64,000 bases of DNA. It comes from Chitinophagaceae bacterium (GTDB lineage Bacteria > Bacteroidota > Bacteroidia > Chitinophagales > Chitinophagaceae). Below, piece after piece: positions 27,458-35,707 of the stretch; the stretch's first letter is position 1, and every line of letters starts with the position of its first letter. The position numbers were made by a program, and so were the translations under genes. The notes under the pieces were generated by a model. It saw nothing but the letters and a program-made list of their open reading frames with translations. It had not been told where the DNA came from and did not search any database. The stretch is taken from positions 1 through 64,000 of the forward strand of contig JADKJI010000022.1 of assembly GCA_016721085.1 (NCBI GenBank). The letters run 5' to 3'.

Positions 27458-27796
27458 TTATAAAGCCGCCTGTTCACGGATATCGTCCATGGATATGCCC
27501 AGATGACTCTCTTCATATACGCATTCTCCATTACGGATAAGAAGCACTTGGGGCGATTCATGATGAACTTTGAAGGTTTCGGCTATCTCATTACTTAGTG
27601 CCCGGTATTTTATCAGGTCCAAATAATAAAAGTCAAGTGCTACAGGTTGAGAATCCCTTTCCAACCTACCCTTGGCAGTGGAACTGATATTGCACCGGGT
27701 ACTGTGTTTAAATATAAGCTGGGGAGCCTTTTTCGATTTTTCCTTTATAGTTGTAAGTTCTTCGTTGGTGGTAAGAGGGATCCAGGTTAGGGGCAT
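27458..27796 (-). CDS. ytxJ: Bacillithiol-system redox protein YtxJ
   Basis: The 112-residue protein is thioredoxin-like, with a single active cysteine in KHSTRCNISS (usual form HSTRCSISS). The family is linked to bacillithiol and is proposed to reduce mixed disulfides (bacilliredoxin-like). The cis-Pro segment ESPQVLLIRNGECVYEESH is present. It is convergent with the chimeric lipoprotein ORF, and their stops are only 2 bases apart. Confidence 0.88.
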   Translation of the reverse strand: MPLTWIPLTTNEELTTIKEKSKKAPQLIFKHSTRCNISSTAKGRLERDSQPVALDFYYLDLIKYRALSNEIAETFKVHHESPQVLLIRNGECVYEESHLGISMDDIREQAAL

Positions 27797-27835
27797 TTTG
27801 TTTGAGAGTTGTAAGTAGTAAGTTAAAAGTCAAAA

Positions 27836-27999
27836 GTAAAAAAGTTTAAGGGTTTAAGAGCTTAAATGTTTAAGGTTTAAAGTTTAAGGGTTTAAGGTTT
27901 TCAAATTCGAAGAGAATGATCGAATGTAAAAACCTTAAACCCTTAAACTTTAAACTCTTAAACCTTAAATTTTTGACTTTTGACTTTTAACTTTAACTA
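27836..27999. repeat. AAGGTT...AACCTTAAAC hairpin repeat
   Basis: Here AAGGTTTTCAAATTCGAAGA faces GATCGAATGTAAAAACCTT, with outer TTTAAGGGTTTAAG and CTTAAACCCTTAAAC arms. Short GTCAAAAGT/GACTTTTGAC dyads lie outside it (27825 and 27970). It is a member of the same family as 25921-26050. Confidence 0.7.
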
Positions 28000-28009
28000 G
28001 TAGTTTGGA

Positions 28010-28141
28010 TTACCTTCCGCCGTAACCAATAAAACCCTTTGTAGCCTTGCAGCCGCTGCCACTACCTTTCATAGTGGTGCAGGAAGCCATTGCAGCCAGC
28101 ATTACTAATGCCAGACAAGCCAATACGATTGTTCTTTTCAT
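28010..28141 (-). CDS. 43-residue small lipoprotein
   Basis: The minus strand encodes MKRTIVLACLALVMLAAMAS-C followed by TTMKGSGSGCKATKGFIGYG and ending GR. The N-terminus is a lipoprotein signal with the modified cysteine at residue 21, leaving a mature peptide of only 23 residues with one more cysteine and a glycine-rich end. It lies alone between two repeat-bearing or gene-free gaps. The family (tiny Cys/Gly lipoproteins) is seen in Chitinophagaceae, but I know of no function. Confidence 0.7.
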   Translation of the reverse strand: MKRTIVLACLALVMLAAMASCTTMKGSGSGCKATKGFIGYGGR

Positions 28142-28493
28142 CTTTTGTGGTATTTGAAGTTTTGAAATATGCCTGATGGATCTGCAAAAGGGTTAAACGA
28201 TCACCAGGAAATTCAAAGGAGGCGGATCAGTAAAATAAAAGGAGAATTTTCGGAGGGATTGGAAGAGATGTCACAAATTAAAGCATTAATTCCCGATTTT
28301 GCAAGCAGCCAGGGGTTGTAAATTACCCAGCTTCCATTCGCCGTGCATAATGTACCAAACAGGGGGATATTTTACCCGTCTCTAAGCCCACTATAATACT
28401 TACATTTGCAATACATTGCAGGTGTTACCGGAAAGCCAACTGTAATTCCTGCGGCAGCCGACTTTTATTTGTTGTTAACCAATATCAATAGTA
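28142..28493. other. Gene-free divergent gap
   Basis: This 352-base region separates the small lipoprotein (minus) and the exonuclease (plus). No ORF, repeat or RNA is recognised. It contains one likely plus-strand promoter box at 28401-28408. Confidence 0.5.
28401..28408 (+). promoter_or_regulatory. Predicted -7 box upstream of the exonuclease gene
   Basis: TACATTTG matches the Bacteroidota -7 consensus TAnnTTTG and lies 85 bases upstream of the exonuclease ATG. No clear -33 TTG is seen. Confidence 0.4.
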
Positions 28494-29261
28494 ATGCTCC
28501 AACTTAACAAACCCCTGGCATTCATTGACCTCGAAACTACGGGGATCAATCTGGCAAGTGACCGTATCGTAGAAATAGCCATTGTTAAAATAACCACCGA
28601 TGGTAAACAGACGGTGAAAAGGAAATTGGTGAATCCGGAAATGCCGATTCCAAAAGCATCTTCAGATGTTCATGGCATTACAGATGATATGGTGAAAGAT
28701 GCTCCTACTTTCAAAGTAATTGCAAATGAAATAAAGCAGTTTATTGAGAACTGCGATCTGGCTGGCTATAATTCCAACCGATTTGATATTCCTTTACTGG
28801 CTGAGGAATTCCTAAGGTCAGGACTTGATTTTGATGTTCGTGGTCGTAAGCTGCTCGATGTTCAACGCATTTTCCATATGATGGAACAGCGCACTTTAGG
28901 AGCTGCCTATAAATTCTATTGCAACAAATCATTAGAAGATGCTCATAGTGCAGAAGTGGATGCTACCGCTACTTGGGAAGTACTTCAGGCACAATTAGAA
29001 AAATATCCCCAACTAGGCACCACTATCGATACTATCACCAAATTCACCGGTGATGAAGAAGTGGTCGATTTTGCCCGTCGCTTTATTTTCGAAAATGGCA
29101 TTGAAGTTTTCAATTTCGGAAAACATAAGGGTCGCGCTGTTGTGGATGTTCTTAAAGCTGAGCCTCAATATTATGACTGGATGATGAAAGGTGATTTTCC
29201 TCAGCATACAAAACAGAAGCTCACTGAAATATTGAACAGGACATTGTTAAAGAAGGGATAA
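28494..29261 (+). CDS. DEDDh 3'-5' exonuclease (DnaQ/RNase T-like)
   Basis: The 255-residue protein has the DnaQ-type fold: ExoI FIDLETTG (D12, E14), the DVHGITDDMV segment, ExoII GYNSNRFDIPLL and ExoIII LEDAHSAEVDATAT (H and D). These are the four acidic residues plus histidine of DEDDh nucleases. The C-terminal 60 residues (FNFGKHKGRAVVDVLKAEPQYYDWMMKGDFP) form a small extra domain common in this subfamily. It is probably a DNA-repair or proofreading exonuclease. The usual DNA polymerase III epsilon N-terminus is intact, but the protein could be a stand-alone nuclease. Confidence 0.9.
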   Translation: MLQLNKPLAFIDLETTGINLASDRIVEIAIVKITTDGKQTVKRKLVNPEMPIPKASSDVHGITDDMVKDAPTFKVIANEIKQFIENCDLAGYNSNRFDIPLLAEEFLRSGLDFDVRGRKLLDVQRIFHMMEQRTLGAAYKFYCNKSLEDAHSAEVDATATWEVLQAQLEKYPQLGTTIDTITKFTGDEEVVDFARRFIFENGIEVFNFGKHKGRAVVDVLKAEPQYYDWMMKGDFPQHTKQKLTEILNRTLLKKG

Positions 29262-29338
29262 AAAATTAGCCAGTGTTTTTTGCTGGTGAGCCATCGATAA
29301 AAAATTGTATTTTCGACACATAACATTGCAGGGCAGAA

Positions 29339-30130
29339 GTGGAAAAAATCGTCATAATACCAACTTATAATGAGAAAGAGAATATAGGCGCTATCATTAA
29401 GGCCATTTTTTCTCTGGGAAAGAATTTTCATATTCTTGTAATAGATGACGGATCACCCGATGGAACAGCCGACATCGTAAAAGAGCTCCAGCAATCTTAT
29501 CTCGGGTTATTATTCCTCGAAGAACGCAAAGGCAAACTTGGATTAGGTACTGCCTATATTCATGGTTTTAAGTGGTCCCTTTCAAAAGGCTATCGCTATA
29601 TTTTTGAAATGGATGCCGATTTCTCACATAGTCCTACTGACCTCGAAAGATTATACCTCGCTTGTAAAGCGGATGGAGCCGATGTAGCCATCGGGTCGCG
29701 CTATGTAAAAGGCGGCGGCACTGTAAACTGGCCATGGGGAAGACGTTTCCTTTCAAAAGGCGGATCACTCTATACCCGAATCATCACCTGGATACCTGTT
29801 CATGATACCACAGCAGGATTTGTCTGCTATCGCAGAGAAGTACTGGAAACTATAAACCTTGACCAAATTGTTTTCCTCGGATATGCCTTCCAGATAGAAA
29901 TGAAATTCGCCTCCTGGAAACTGGGGTTTGTGATAAAAGAAGTACCTATCATTTTTGAAGACAGGAAATTCGGGAGTTCAAAAATGCATAAGGGCATTGT
30001 AAAAGAAGGTATTCTTGGTGTATTGCGACTTCGCTGGTATAGTCTCTTTAAAAACTATCGCAATAAAGTTAAGAACACCGGTGTGGTTTTTCCCTCGGTT
30101 TCACGCGATGAAGTAATAGCGAAACCCTGA
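29339..30130 (+). CDS. Polyprenol monophosphomannose synthase-like GT2 glycosyltransferase
   Basis: The 263-residue protein is a family-2 glycosyltransferase of the DPM1 type, which makes polyprenyl-phosphate-mannose from GDP-mannose. Visible motifs are IPTYNEKENI (start), VIDDGSPDGTADIV, the metal-binding MDADFSHSP and VAIGSRYVKGG. There is no C-terminal membrane domain, as in many single-domain bacterial forms. The start codon is GTG at 29339. It precedes the EamA transporter by 33 bases. Confidence 0.9.
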   Translation: MEKIVIIPTYNEKENIGAIIKAIFSLGKNFHILVIDDGSPDGTADIVKELQQSYLGLLFLEERKGKLGLGTAYIHGFKWSLSKGYRYIFEMDADFSHSPTDLERLYLACKADGADVAIGSRYVKGGGTVNWPWGRRFLSKGGSLYTRIITWIPVHDTTAGFVCYRREVLETINLDQIVFLGYAFQIEMKFASWKLGFVIKEVPIIFEDRKFGSSKMHKGIVKEGILGVLRLRWYSLFKNYRNKVKNTGVVFPSVSRDEVIAKP

Positions 30131-30163
30131 TAATCCCATTCTTTTCTGCATCTTTGCGGCCTT

Positions 30164-31038
30164 ATGCGTAAGGCGTTCCTACAATTACATATCGCTGTAT
30201 TTCTCGCAGGATTTACTGGCGTGCTCGGCAGACTGATTGAGCTGCAGGAAGGCTTATTGGTTTGGTACCGCTTGCTGTTTAGCGCTATAACCATGTGGGT
30301 GCTGTTTTCCATCACTAAATCGCTTAAGGCCTTACCATTTAAAGACGTATTGAAAGTGACCGGTGTTGGATGTATAGCCGCATTCCATTGGGTTACATTT
30401 TACGGCGCCATAAAGTATTCGAATATTTCGGTGGCTCTTGTTTGCTTTTCTGCAATAGGTTTCTTTACGGCGTTATTCGAGCCCATTGTATTCCGGAAAA
30501 GATAGTACGGATTGAATTGATGTTGGGGGTTCTCGTGATGGTTGGCATATTCATCATTTTTCACTTCGATCCCCAGTTTAAGAAAGGAATCATATTCGGT
30601 ATCATTTCTGCCATGCTGGGTGCTATTTTCCCTGTATTTAACCGCCAATTGATGCAGAGAATGAATGCACCCACTCTTATGACGTGGGAGCTCTCTGGCG
30701 GATTAATATCCTTAACCTTACTCTTACCATTCTATTTTCAGGGGTTTCCTCCGGCCTACTGGATACCAACCTTGTCAGACTTCTTATGGTTATTAGTGCT
30801 TTCCTGGTTATGCTCCGTTTGGGCCTTTCAATTGTCGGCCAATGCACTGAAAAAAATCTCCGCTTTCACTGTGAACCTTACCTATAATCTGGAACCGGTT
30901 TATGGGATTATTCTGGCTTTTATCATGTACAACGAAAACAAGTATCTGGGAATAAGTTTTTACCTGGGGTTATCACTTATAATACTAGCCGTGCTGCTTC
31001 AAAGCTGGCGAATATACCGTCAGCGTAAACGGTATTGA
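30164..31038 (+). CDS. EamA/DMT-family transporter (one frameshift)
   Basis: Two overlapping frames (30164-30505 and 30370-31038) form one ten-helix drug/metabolite transporter of about 291 residues. The first frame ends FEPIVFRKR and stops; the second resumes IVRIELMLGVLVMV. Adding one A to the A4 run at 30497-30500 gives FRKKIVRIELMLGV. Second-half EamA features include FGIISAMLGAIFPVFNRQLM and SVWAFQLSANALKKISAFTVNLTYNLEPVYG. The protein is probably an inner-membrane metabolite exporter with unknown substrate. The frame break looks like a homopolymer error. Confidence 0.85.
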
Positions 31039-31117
31039 ACCGTCCATCAAAACATTTGCAGGAAGGATTTATTTGAAGTGCTTTGGCTGTATCTTTAAAG
31101 CACCAAAAACTACACGC

Positions 31118-34042
31118 ATGAGAAAACTATCCCTGCTGGCGATGGCCCTGTGTTTTTCTATTTCACTCTTCGCTCAGAAAAAACCGCTCGACCATTCCGT
31201 TTACGATGGATGGAAATCGGCCGGCGAAAGAACTATCAGCAATAATGGCAAGTATGTTGTCTATTCTATTGTTCCTCAGGAAGGAGACGGCACCTTATAC
31301 GTAAAAGGACTTGAAAACGGTTATATGAAAGAAATCCCACGAGGGTATCAGGCCACTATAACTGACGACAGTCGCTTTGTTGTGTTCAAGATTCGTCCTT
31401 ATTTCAAGGATACCCGCGATGCAAGAATAAAGAAAAAGAAGCCCGAAGATATGCCAAAAGACAGCTTGGGTATTATTGAGTTGGGAAAAGATAGCGTTCT
31501 GAAAATTGCACGTGTTAAAACTTTCAAGACACCAAAAGAAGGTGATGGTCAATGGCTCGCTTATCATTTAGATAAGGCATTGCCAGAAGCTCCAAAAGCT
31601 AGAGTTGCTCCTGATTCTGCAACTCAACTTAATAACCTTGTTCGAATGGCTGATAGCCTCGTGAGAATAGCTGATAGTATCCGTAACAAGGCCCTTGAAG
31701 CAAAAACAAAAGGCATTTCTGTATTACAGCCTGCAAAAAAAGAAATAAAGCCTGCTGCCCCGAAATCAACTGAAGATCCAGTGGAAGAAGGAACAGAACT
31801 GGTACTCCGCAATTTGATTACAGGTGTTGAAAAAAGATGGAAACTCGTAAATGAATATTATTTCAGTGAGAAAGGAGAAGTACTTCTGATTGAAACAAGC
31901 CGGAAGAATAATGATACGCTTAGTGCAGCCACCATACTTTGGACAAATACTTCATCTGGCAAAACAGATACGGTTTTACGCAAATTCAACGATGCAAAGA
32001 ATTATGGTATGGACAAAGCAGCAACACAATTGACATTTGTTGCTGAAAGGGATAGCGTTAGCAAGGCACTTACTAAATTTTATAAGCTATACTATTACAA
32101 AGTTGGTTTTGATTCTGCCAAACTGCTGGCAGATAGAAATACAGCAGGCGTTAATAAAGGGTTAACTATCAGTCCTGATTATAACAATAGCTTCAGTAAA
32201 GATGGTAAGAAATTGTTTTTTGGATTAGCTACCATTCGCAAGCCGAAAGATACTACCCTGGTTGATTTTGAAACAGCGCGTTTGGATGTTTGGCATTATA
32301 ACGATGATTACCTGCAACCACAACAGCTATTACAGGCTAGTCAGGAATTACGTAGAAGCTATCTTACTGTAGCAAATCCTGCAACAGGTTCAATACTCCA
32401 GCTAGGAAGTGATGATGCAGAGTCTGTTCAAATGGGTGATGAAGGAAATGCTGATTTTGTTTTAGCTAGTTCCAGCAAAGGAAACAGGATATCGGCCCAA
32501 TGGGAAGGATTTAGTAAACAATCTGCATGGATTATCTCAACTACCGATGGCAGCCGTAAGAAAGTTAATGACCCCATCAGGGCTTTTTATAGTTTGTCGC
32601 CTTCCGCTAAATATGTTTCATGGTACGATTGGCAGACCCGACAGTACTTTGTTTATTCCATTGAAACTGGAACAACTGTCAATGTGAGTAAATCTATTAA
32701 ATTCCCTATGTGGGATGAAGAAGATGATCATCCGGATGATCCACCGCCACATGGTACAGCTGGTTGGACAGAAGGTGATAAGTATATGCTGGTATATGAC
32801 CGATATGATATCTGGCAATTGGATCCCACCGGTAAGAGTGCGCCGGTTAATTTGACCCAAGGCATCGGCCGAAAGGAAAAAACTGAGATTCGATATCAGA
32901 GAACTGATCCTGATGAGCGTTTCATTAAGGATGGACAGCAGTTATTGCTTCGTTCCTTCAATCAAGTAACAAAATATGCTGGTTTCCATTCTTTGCAATA
33001 TGGAACTGGAAAGGCACCTGAATTGATTGGCATGTATCCAAATTCATTCACAGTTGCCAAGGCAAAAGATGCAGAGAGATATATTGTACAGAAATCTGAT
33101 ATCAATGCTTCTGAATTATTCTGGAGCAATAACCTAAAGCAGTTTGAAGGGCTCACTTCTATTTCAAAACAACAGGAACCTTATAATTGGTTGAAAGTTG
33201 AGTTGGTGAAATGGAAGATGTTTGATGGTAAGGAATCAGAAGGTTTGTTATTCAAGCCTGAAAATTTTGACCCAACCAAAAAGTATCCAATGATATTTTA
33301 TTTCTATGAAAGGGATGCTGATGGATTATACAATTACCGTGGTCCGGCACCAAGTGCCTCAACAGTGAATATCGCTTATTTCACCAGTAACGGGTATCTC
33401 GTATTTGATCCGAATATATACTACAAGAATGGAGAGCCTGGCGAAAGTGCATATAATTCCGTAGTGTCTGCAGCGAAATATTTTGCTAAGCAGTCGTGGG
33501 TAGATAGTACAAAGATGGCCATCCAGGGACAAAGCTGGGGTGGATATCAGGTAGCCTATCTCGTTACCCGCACCAAGATGTTTGCAGCAGCAGGAGCGGG
33601 TGCTCCGGTGGCGAATATGACAAGTGCATATGGGGGAATACGATGGGGTAGTGGTTTGAACCGCCAGTTCCAGTACGAACGTAGCCAAACAAGAATTGGA
33701 GCTACTCTTTGGAATCGCAGGGATCTCTATATCAAGAATTCACCTTTGTTCAATGCAGATAAGGTAACTACACCGATACTCATTATGCATAATGATAAAG
33801 ATGGGGCAGTACCCTGGTATCAGGGCATCGAGTATTTCACAGCCCTCCGTCGCTTAGGAAAGAAAGTATGGTTGCTGGAATATAACGATGAAGACCATAA
33901 CCTCGTAGAGAGAAGAAACCGTAAAGACCTTTCCGTTCGTCTCGGTCAGTTCTTTGATGTTCATCTTAAAGGAGCTGCTGCTCCAAAATGGATGACGGAG
34001 GGAGTGCCGGCGGTGGTGAAGGGGATTGAGTGGGGACTGTAA
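31118..34042 (+). CDS. Secreted S9 prolyl-oligopeptidase-family peptidase
   Basis: I chose the ATG at 31118 because it gives the signal peptide MRKLSLLAMALCFSISLFAQ; a TTG 45 bases upstream would add residues before it. The 974-residue protein has an N-terminal beta-propeller region (about 50-700) and a C-terminal alpha/beta-hydrolase domain. The nucleophile is in GQSWGGYQ, the acid in NDKDGAVPW and the histidine in DEDHNL. Propellers in this family restrict access to small peptides. A long linker rich in K, P and A (about residues 200-235) is an unusual insertion. Confidence 0.9.
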   Translation: MRKLSLLAMALCFSISLFAQKKPLDHSVYDGWKSAGERTISNNGKYVVYSIVPQEGDGTLYVKGLENGYMKEIPRGYQATITDDSRFVVFKIRPYFKDTRDARIKKKKPEDMPKDSLGIIELGKDSVLKIARVKTFKTPKEGDGQWLAYHLDKALPEAPKARVAPDSATQLNNLVRMADSLVRIADSIRNKALEAKTKGISVLQPAKKEIKPAAPKSTEDPVEEGTELVLRNLITGVEKRWKLVNEYYFSEKGEVLLIETSRKNNDTLSAATILWTNTSSGKTDTVLRKFNDAKNYGMDKAATQLTFVAERDSVSKALTKFYKLYYYKVGFDSAKLLADRNTAGVNKGLTISPDYNNSFSKDGKKLFFGLATIRKPKDTTLVDFETARLDVWHYNDDYLQPQQLLQASQELRRSYLTVANPATGSILQLGSDDAESVQMGDEGNADFVLASSSKGNRISAQWEGFSKQSAWIISTTDGSRKKVNDPIRAFYSLSPSAKYVSWYDWQTRQYFVYSIETGTTVNVSKSIKFPMWDEEDDHPDDPPPHGTAGWTEGDKYMLVYDRYDIWQLDPTGKSAPVNLTQGIGRKEKTEIRYQRTDPDERFIKDGQQLLLRSFNQVTKYAGFHSLQYGTGKAPELIGMYPNSFTVAKAKDAERYIVQKSDINASELFWSNNLKQFEGLTSISKQQEPYNWLKVELVKWKMFDGKESEGLLFKPENFDPTKKYPMIFYFYERDADGLYNYRGPAPSASTVNIAYFTSNGYLVFDPNIYYKNGEPGESAYNSVVSAAKYFAKQSWVDSTKMAIQGQSWGGYQVAYLVTRTKMFAAAGAGAPVANMTSAYGGIRWGSGLNRQFQYERSQTRIGATLWNRRDLYIKNSPLFNADKVTTPILIMHNDKDGAVPWYQGIEYFTALRRLGKKVWLLEYNDEDHNLVERRNRKDLSVRLGQFFDVHLKGAAAPKWMTEGVPAVVKGIEWGL

Positions 34043-34044
34043 AA

Positions 34045-34262
34045 AGATTCAATAGGTTTAAGAAGTTCAATAGGTTCCAGAGGGCTTACTAATAGTAGGC
34101 CCTTCTTAATGTGATATATCATAAACGCGGAGACGCAGAGGAATGTTTCTCTCTGCGTCTCCGCGTCTCTGCGGTGAAAAAACTTAAAAACAGAAACTGC
34201 CTGCCATTAGTAAGCCCTCTGGAACAAATGGAACCTCTGGAACATATTGAATGTCTTGAACA
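34045..34262. repeat. Nested composite repeat: GTTCCAGAGGGC arms around a CGCAGAG hairpin
   Basis: The outer arms contain a perfect 20-bp inverted repeat: GTTCCAGAGGGCTTACTAAT at 34074-34093 and its complement at 34205-34224. Weaker pairing continues outside (TTCAATAGG with CATATTGAA). Inside lies the CGCAGAG hairpin (about 34126-34175, CGCGGAGACGCAGAG with CTCTGCGTCTCCGCG). One repeat family has therefore been inserted within another, or both form one larger element. It fills the space between two convergent genes and ends exactly at the stop of the minus-strand gene. Confidence 0.75.
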
Positions 34263-34970
34263 TTACGCAAGGTATCTTACTAAACTCCTCTTCGCAATCG
34301 GCAACAACGTCTCATCAACCGGAAATTTGAGAGGGGTTTCAATGGAATATACTGCCGGATTTGGGAGTGTTTTACGGTTGCGAATAAGATCTATCTTAAT
34401 GTATTCGTAGGTGTTCACGATGTTTCGTTCGTATTGGCTGATGAATTCTGTTTTGATAGAACGGTATTTCTCCTGGTGCTTTTCAAAAAAACTCAATCGG
34501 TATTGATATACTCTTGTTTCCCTGTAGCTTCCTTCACTAAGAAAGAAATAACCTTCATTCGTTTCAATGGGTAGTAAGCCGATTGGGAATATATTCAGTT
34601 TGTCTTCTACGAATTCATAGATCTCTGTACCACTGGTGATGGTGGATTTCATTTGTCCAGAAGCATATTGTATAATGGCTTCCAGTTCCTGCATCAGTTC
34701 ATCATCTTCTATCATCTGTTCATATAACAGCTGTAGTTTTTCCATTTGAATGCCGCTGAATTTCTTCGGGAATTGTTCCTGCAGATATTTTTTGTTTTCG
34801 CGGAATGCTACCAGATTATTGTAATGAAAGATGAGATCAGCTAATTGAGGATAGAGCTTGTTCTCGTTGAATTGGTGGGTGATGTTTTGCAAATAGGCTA
34901 GTAGTGTATATTTCTTCAATTCAAAATCGATAAAGCCATCAGCAAACCATGTTTCTGATAAGGATTTCAT
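34263..34970 (-). CDS. Conserved protein of unknown function
   Basis: The 235-residue soluble protein starts MKSLSETWFADGFIDFELKK and has no signal peptide or membrane helix. It is mainly helical in the first 130 residues, with a long acidic stretch (MEKLQLLYEQMIEDDELMQELE). A beta-rich part follows (GLLPIETNEGYFFLS, YQYRLSFFE). I do not recognise a named domain. It stands alone, divergent from the SixA-like gene, and ends at a composite repeat. Confidence 0.7.
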   Translation of the reverse strand: MKSLSETWFADGFIDFELKKYTLLAYLQNITHQFNENKLYPQLADLIFHYNNLVAFRENKKYLQEQFPKKFSGIQMEKLQLLYEQMIEDDELMQELEAIIQYASGQMKSTITSGTEIYEFVEDKLNIFPIGLLPIETNEGYFFLSEGSYRETRVYQYRLSFFEKHQEKYRSIKTEFISQYERNIVNTYEYIKIDLIRNRKTLPNPAVYSIETPLKFPVDETLLPIAKRSLVRYLA

Positions 34971-35065
34971 ATTTGGATTGATTTAATGAGTGTTATACAA
35001 TTTAATGAAATCAGATGGTAATTCCATAAGATTGTTTAATTGTATATTCGTTAAAATTGAATGCC

Positions 35066-35551
35066 ATGATAAAGCTTCTGTTTCTTCTAATTGCAGTTTC
35101 TTTTCTCTCTGCTTGTTCGCATACCTATTATATTGTTCGTCATGCCGAAAAGGAAACTCCTTCTGGCAATATGTCTAATGATGTTCCCTTATCAGATAAA
35201 GGGAAAGCAAGAGCGGAAGCGTTGAAAGAATTAATGAAGGATAAGAGTATCAAAGCAATTTATTCAACAAAAACACAACGCACCCAAAACACTGCAAAGC
35301 CAACTGCTGAATATTTCAATATTGATATCCTGCCATACGGGCCATCACCCGATAGCGCCTTCATAGCTACCATGAAAGCCTTACGAAAAAACGTATTGAT
35401 TGTCGGTCATAGCAATACGGTAGATGACATTGTAAATGGTATTGGCAGGAATAAATATGTACCAGGTGATTTGCCAGATTCAGCGTATAGCAATCTTTTT
35501 AAACTTAAAGTTCGAAATGGGAGAGTGCGATTCTTGCGGTTAAATTTCTAA
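35066..35551 (+). CDS. SixA-like histidine phosphatase lipoprotein
   Basis: The ATG at 35066 gives the lipoprotein signal MIKLLFLLIAVSFLSAC with cysteine at residue 17; an in-frame TTG lies nine bases upstream. The body is a histidine phosphatase of the SixA/phosphoglycerate-mutase superfamily: YYIVRHAEKE holds the catalytic RHA, STKTQRTQNTAKPTAE the second arginine region and LIVGHSNTVDDIV the second histidine. It is a membrane-anchored periplasmic or outer-membrane phosphatase; the substrate is unknown. Confidence 0.85.
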   Translation: MIKLLFLLIAVSFLSACSHTYYIVRHAEKETPSGNMSNDVPLSDKGKARAEALKELMKDKSIKAIYSTKTQRTQNTAKPTAEYFNIDILPYGPSPDSAFIATMKALRKNVLIVGHSNTVDDIVNGIGRNKYVPGDLPDSAYSNLFKLKVRNGRVRFLRLNF

Positions 35552-35552
35552 T

Positions 35553-35705
35553 TCATGCTTAAAGCCTAAGGCCTAAGGCCTTGAGCTTCTTGCATAACGC
35601 TTAAGGCCTAAAGCCCAAGGCTTGATTCCGTTTCAAAACGGAGATAAGTCTTTCGGGTGGAGTATGAGTTAAGCTTTAAGCCTTAGGCCTTAAGCTTTTA
35701 GCTTT
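35553..35705. repeat. CTTAAGGCCTAAAGC / AACGGAG repeat
   Basis: AAAGCCTAAGGCCTAAGGCC on the left faces AGCCTTAGGCCTTAAGCTT on the right. A central short palindrome CCGTTTCAAAACGG is shared in type with the copies near 9148 (ACTCCGTTTTC) and 46840 (AAAACGGAGTT). It lies between convergent genes. Confidence 0.7.
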
Positions 35706-35707
35706 CT

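Noticed and set aside
34111..34410. Plus-strand ORF through the composite repeat
   Set aside because: It is a translation of the CGCAGAG hairpin and the antisense of a real gene (CFSLRLRVSAVK is repeat-derived).
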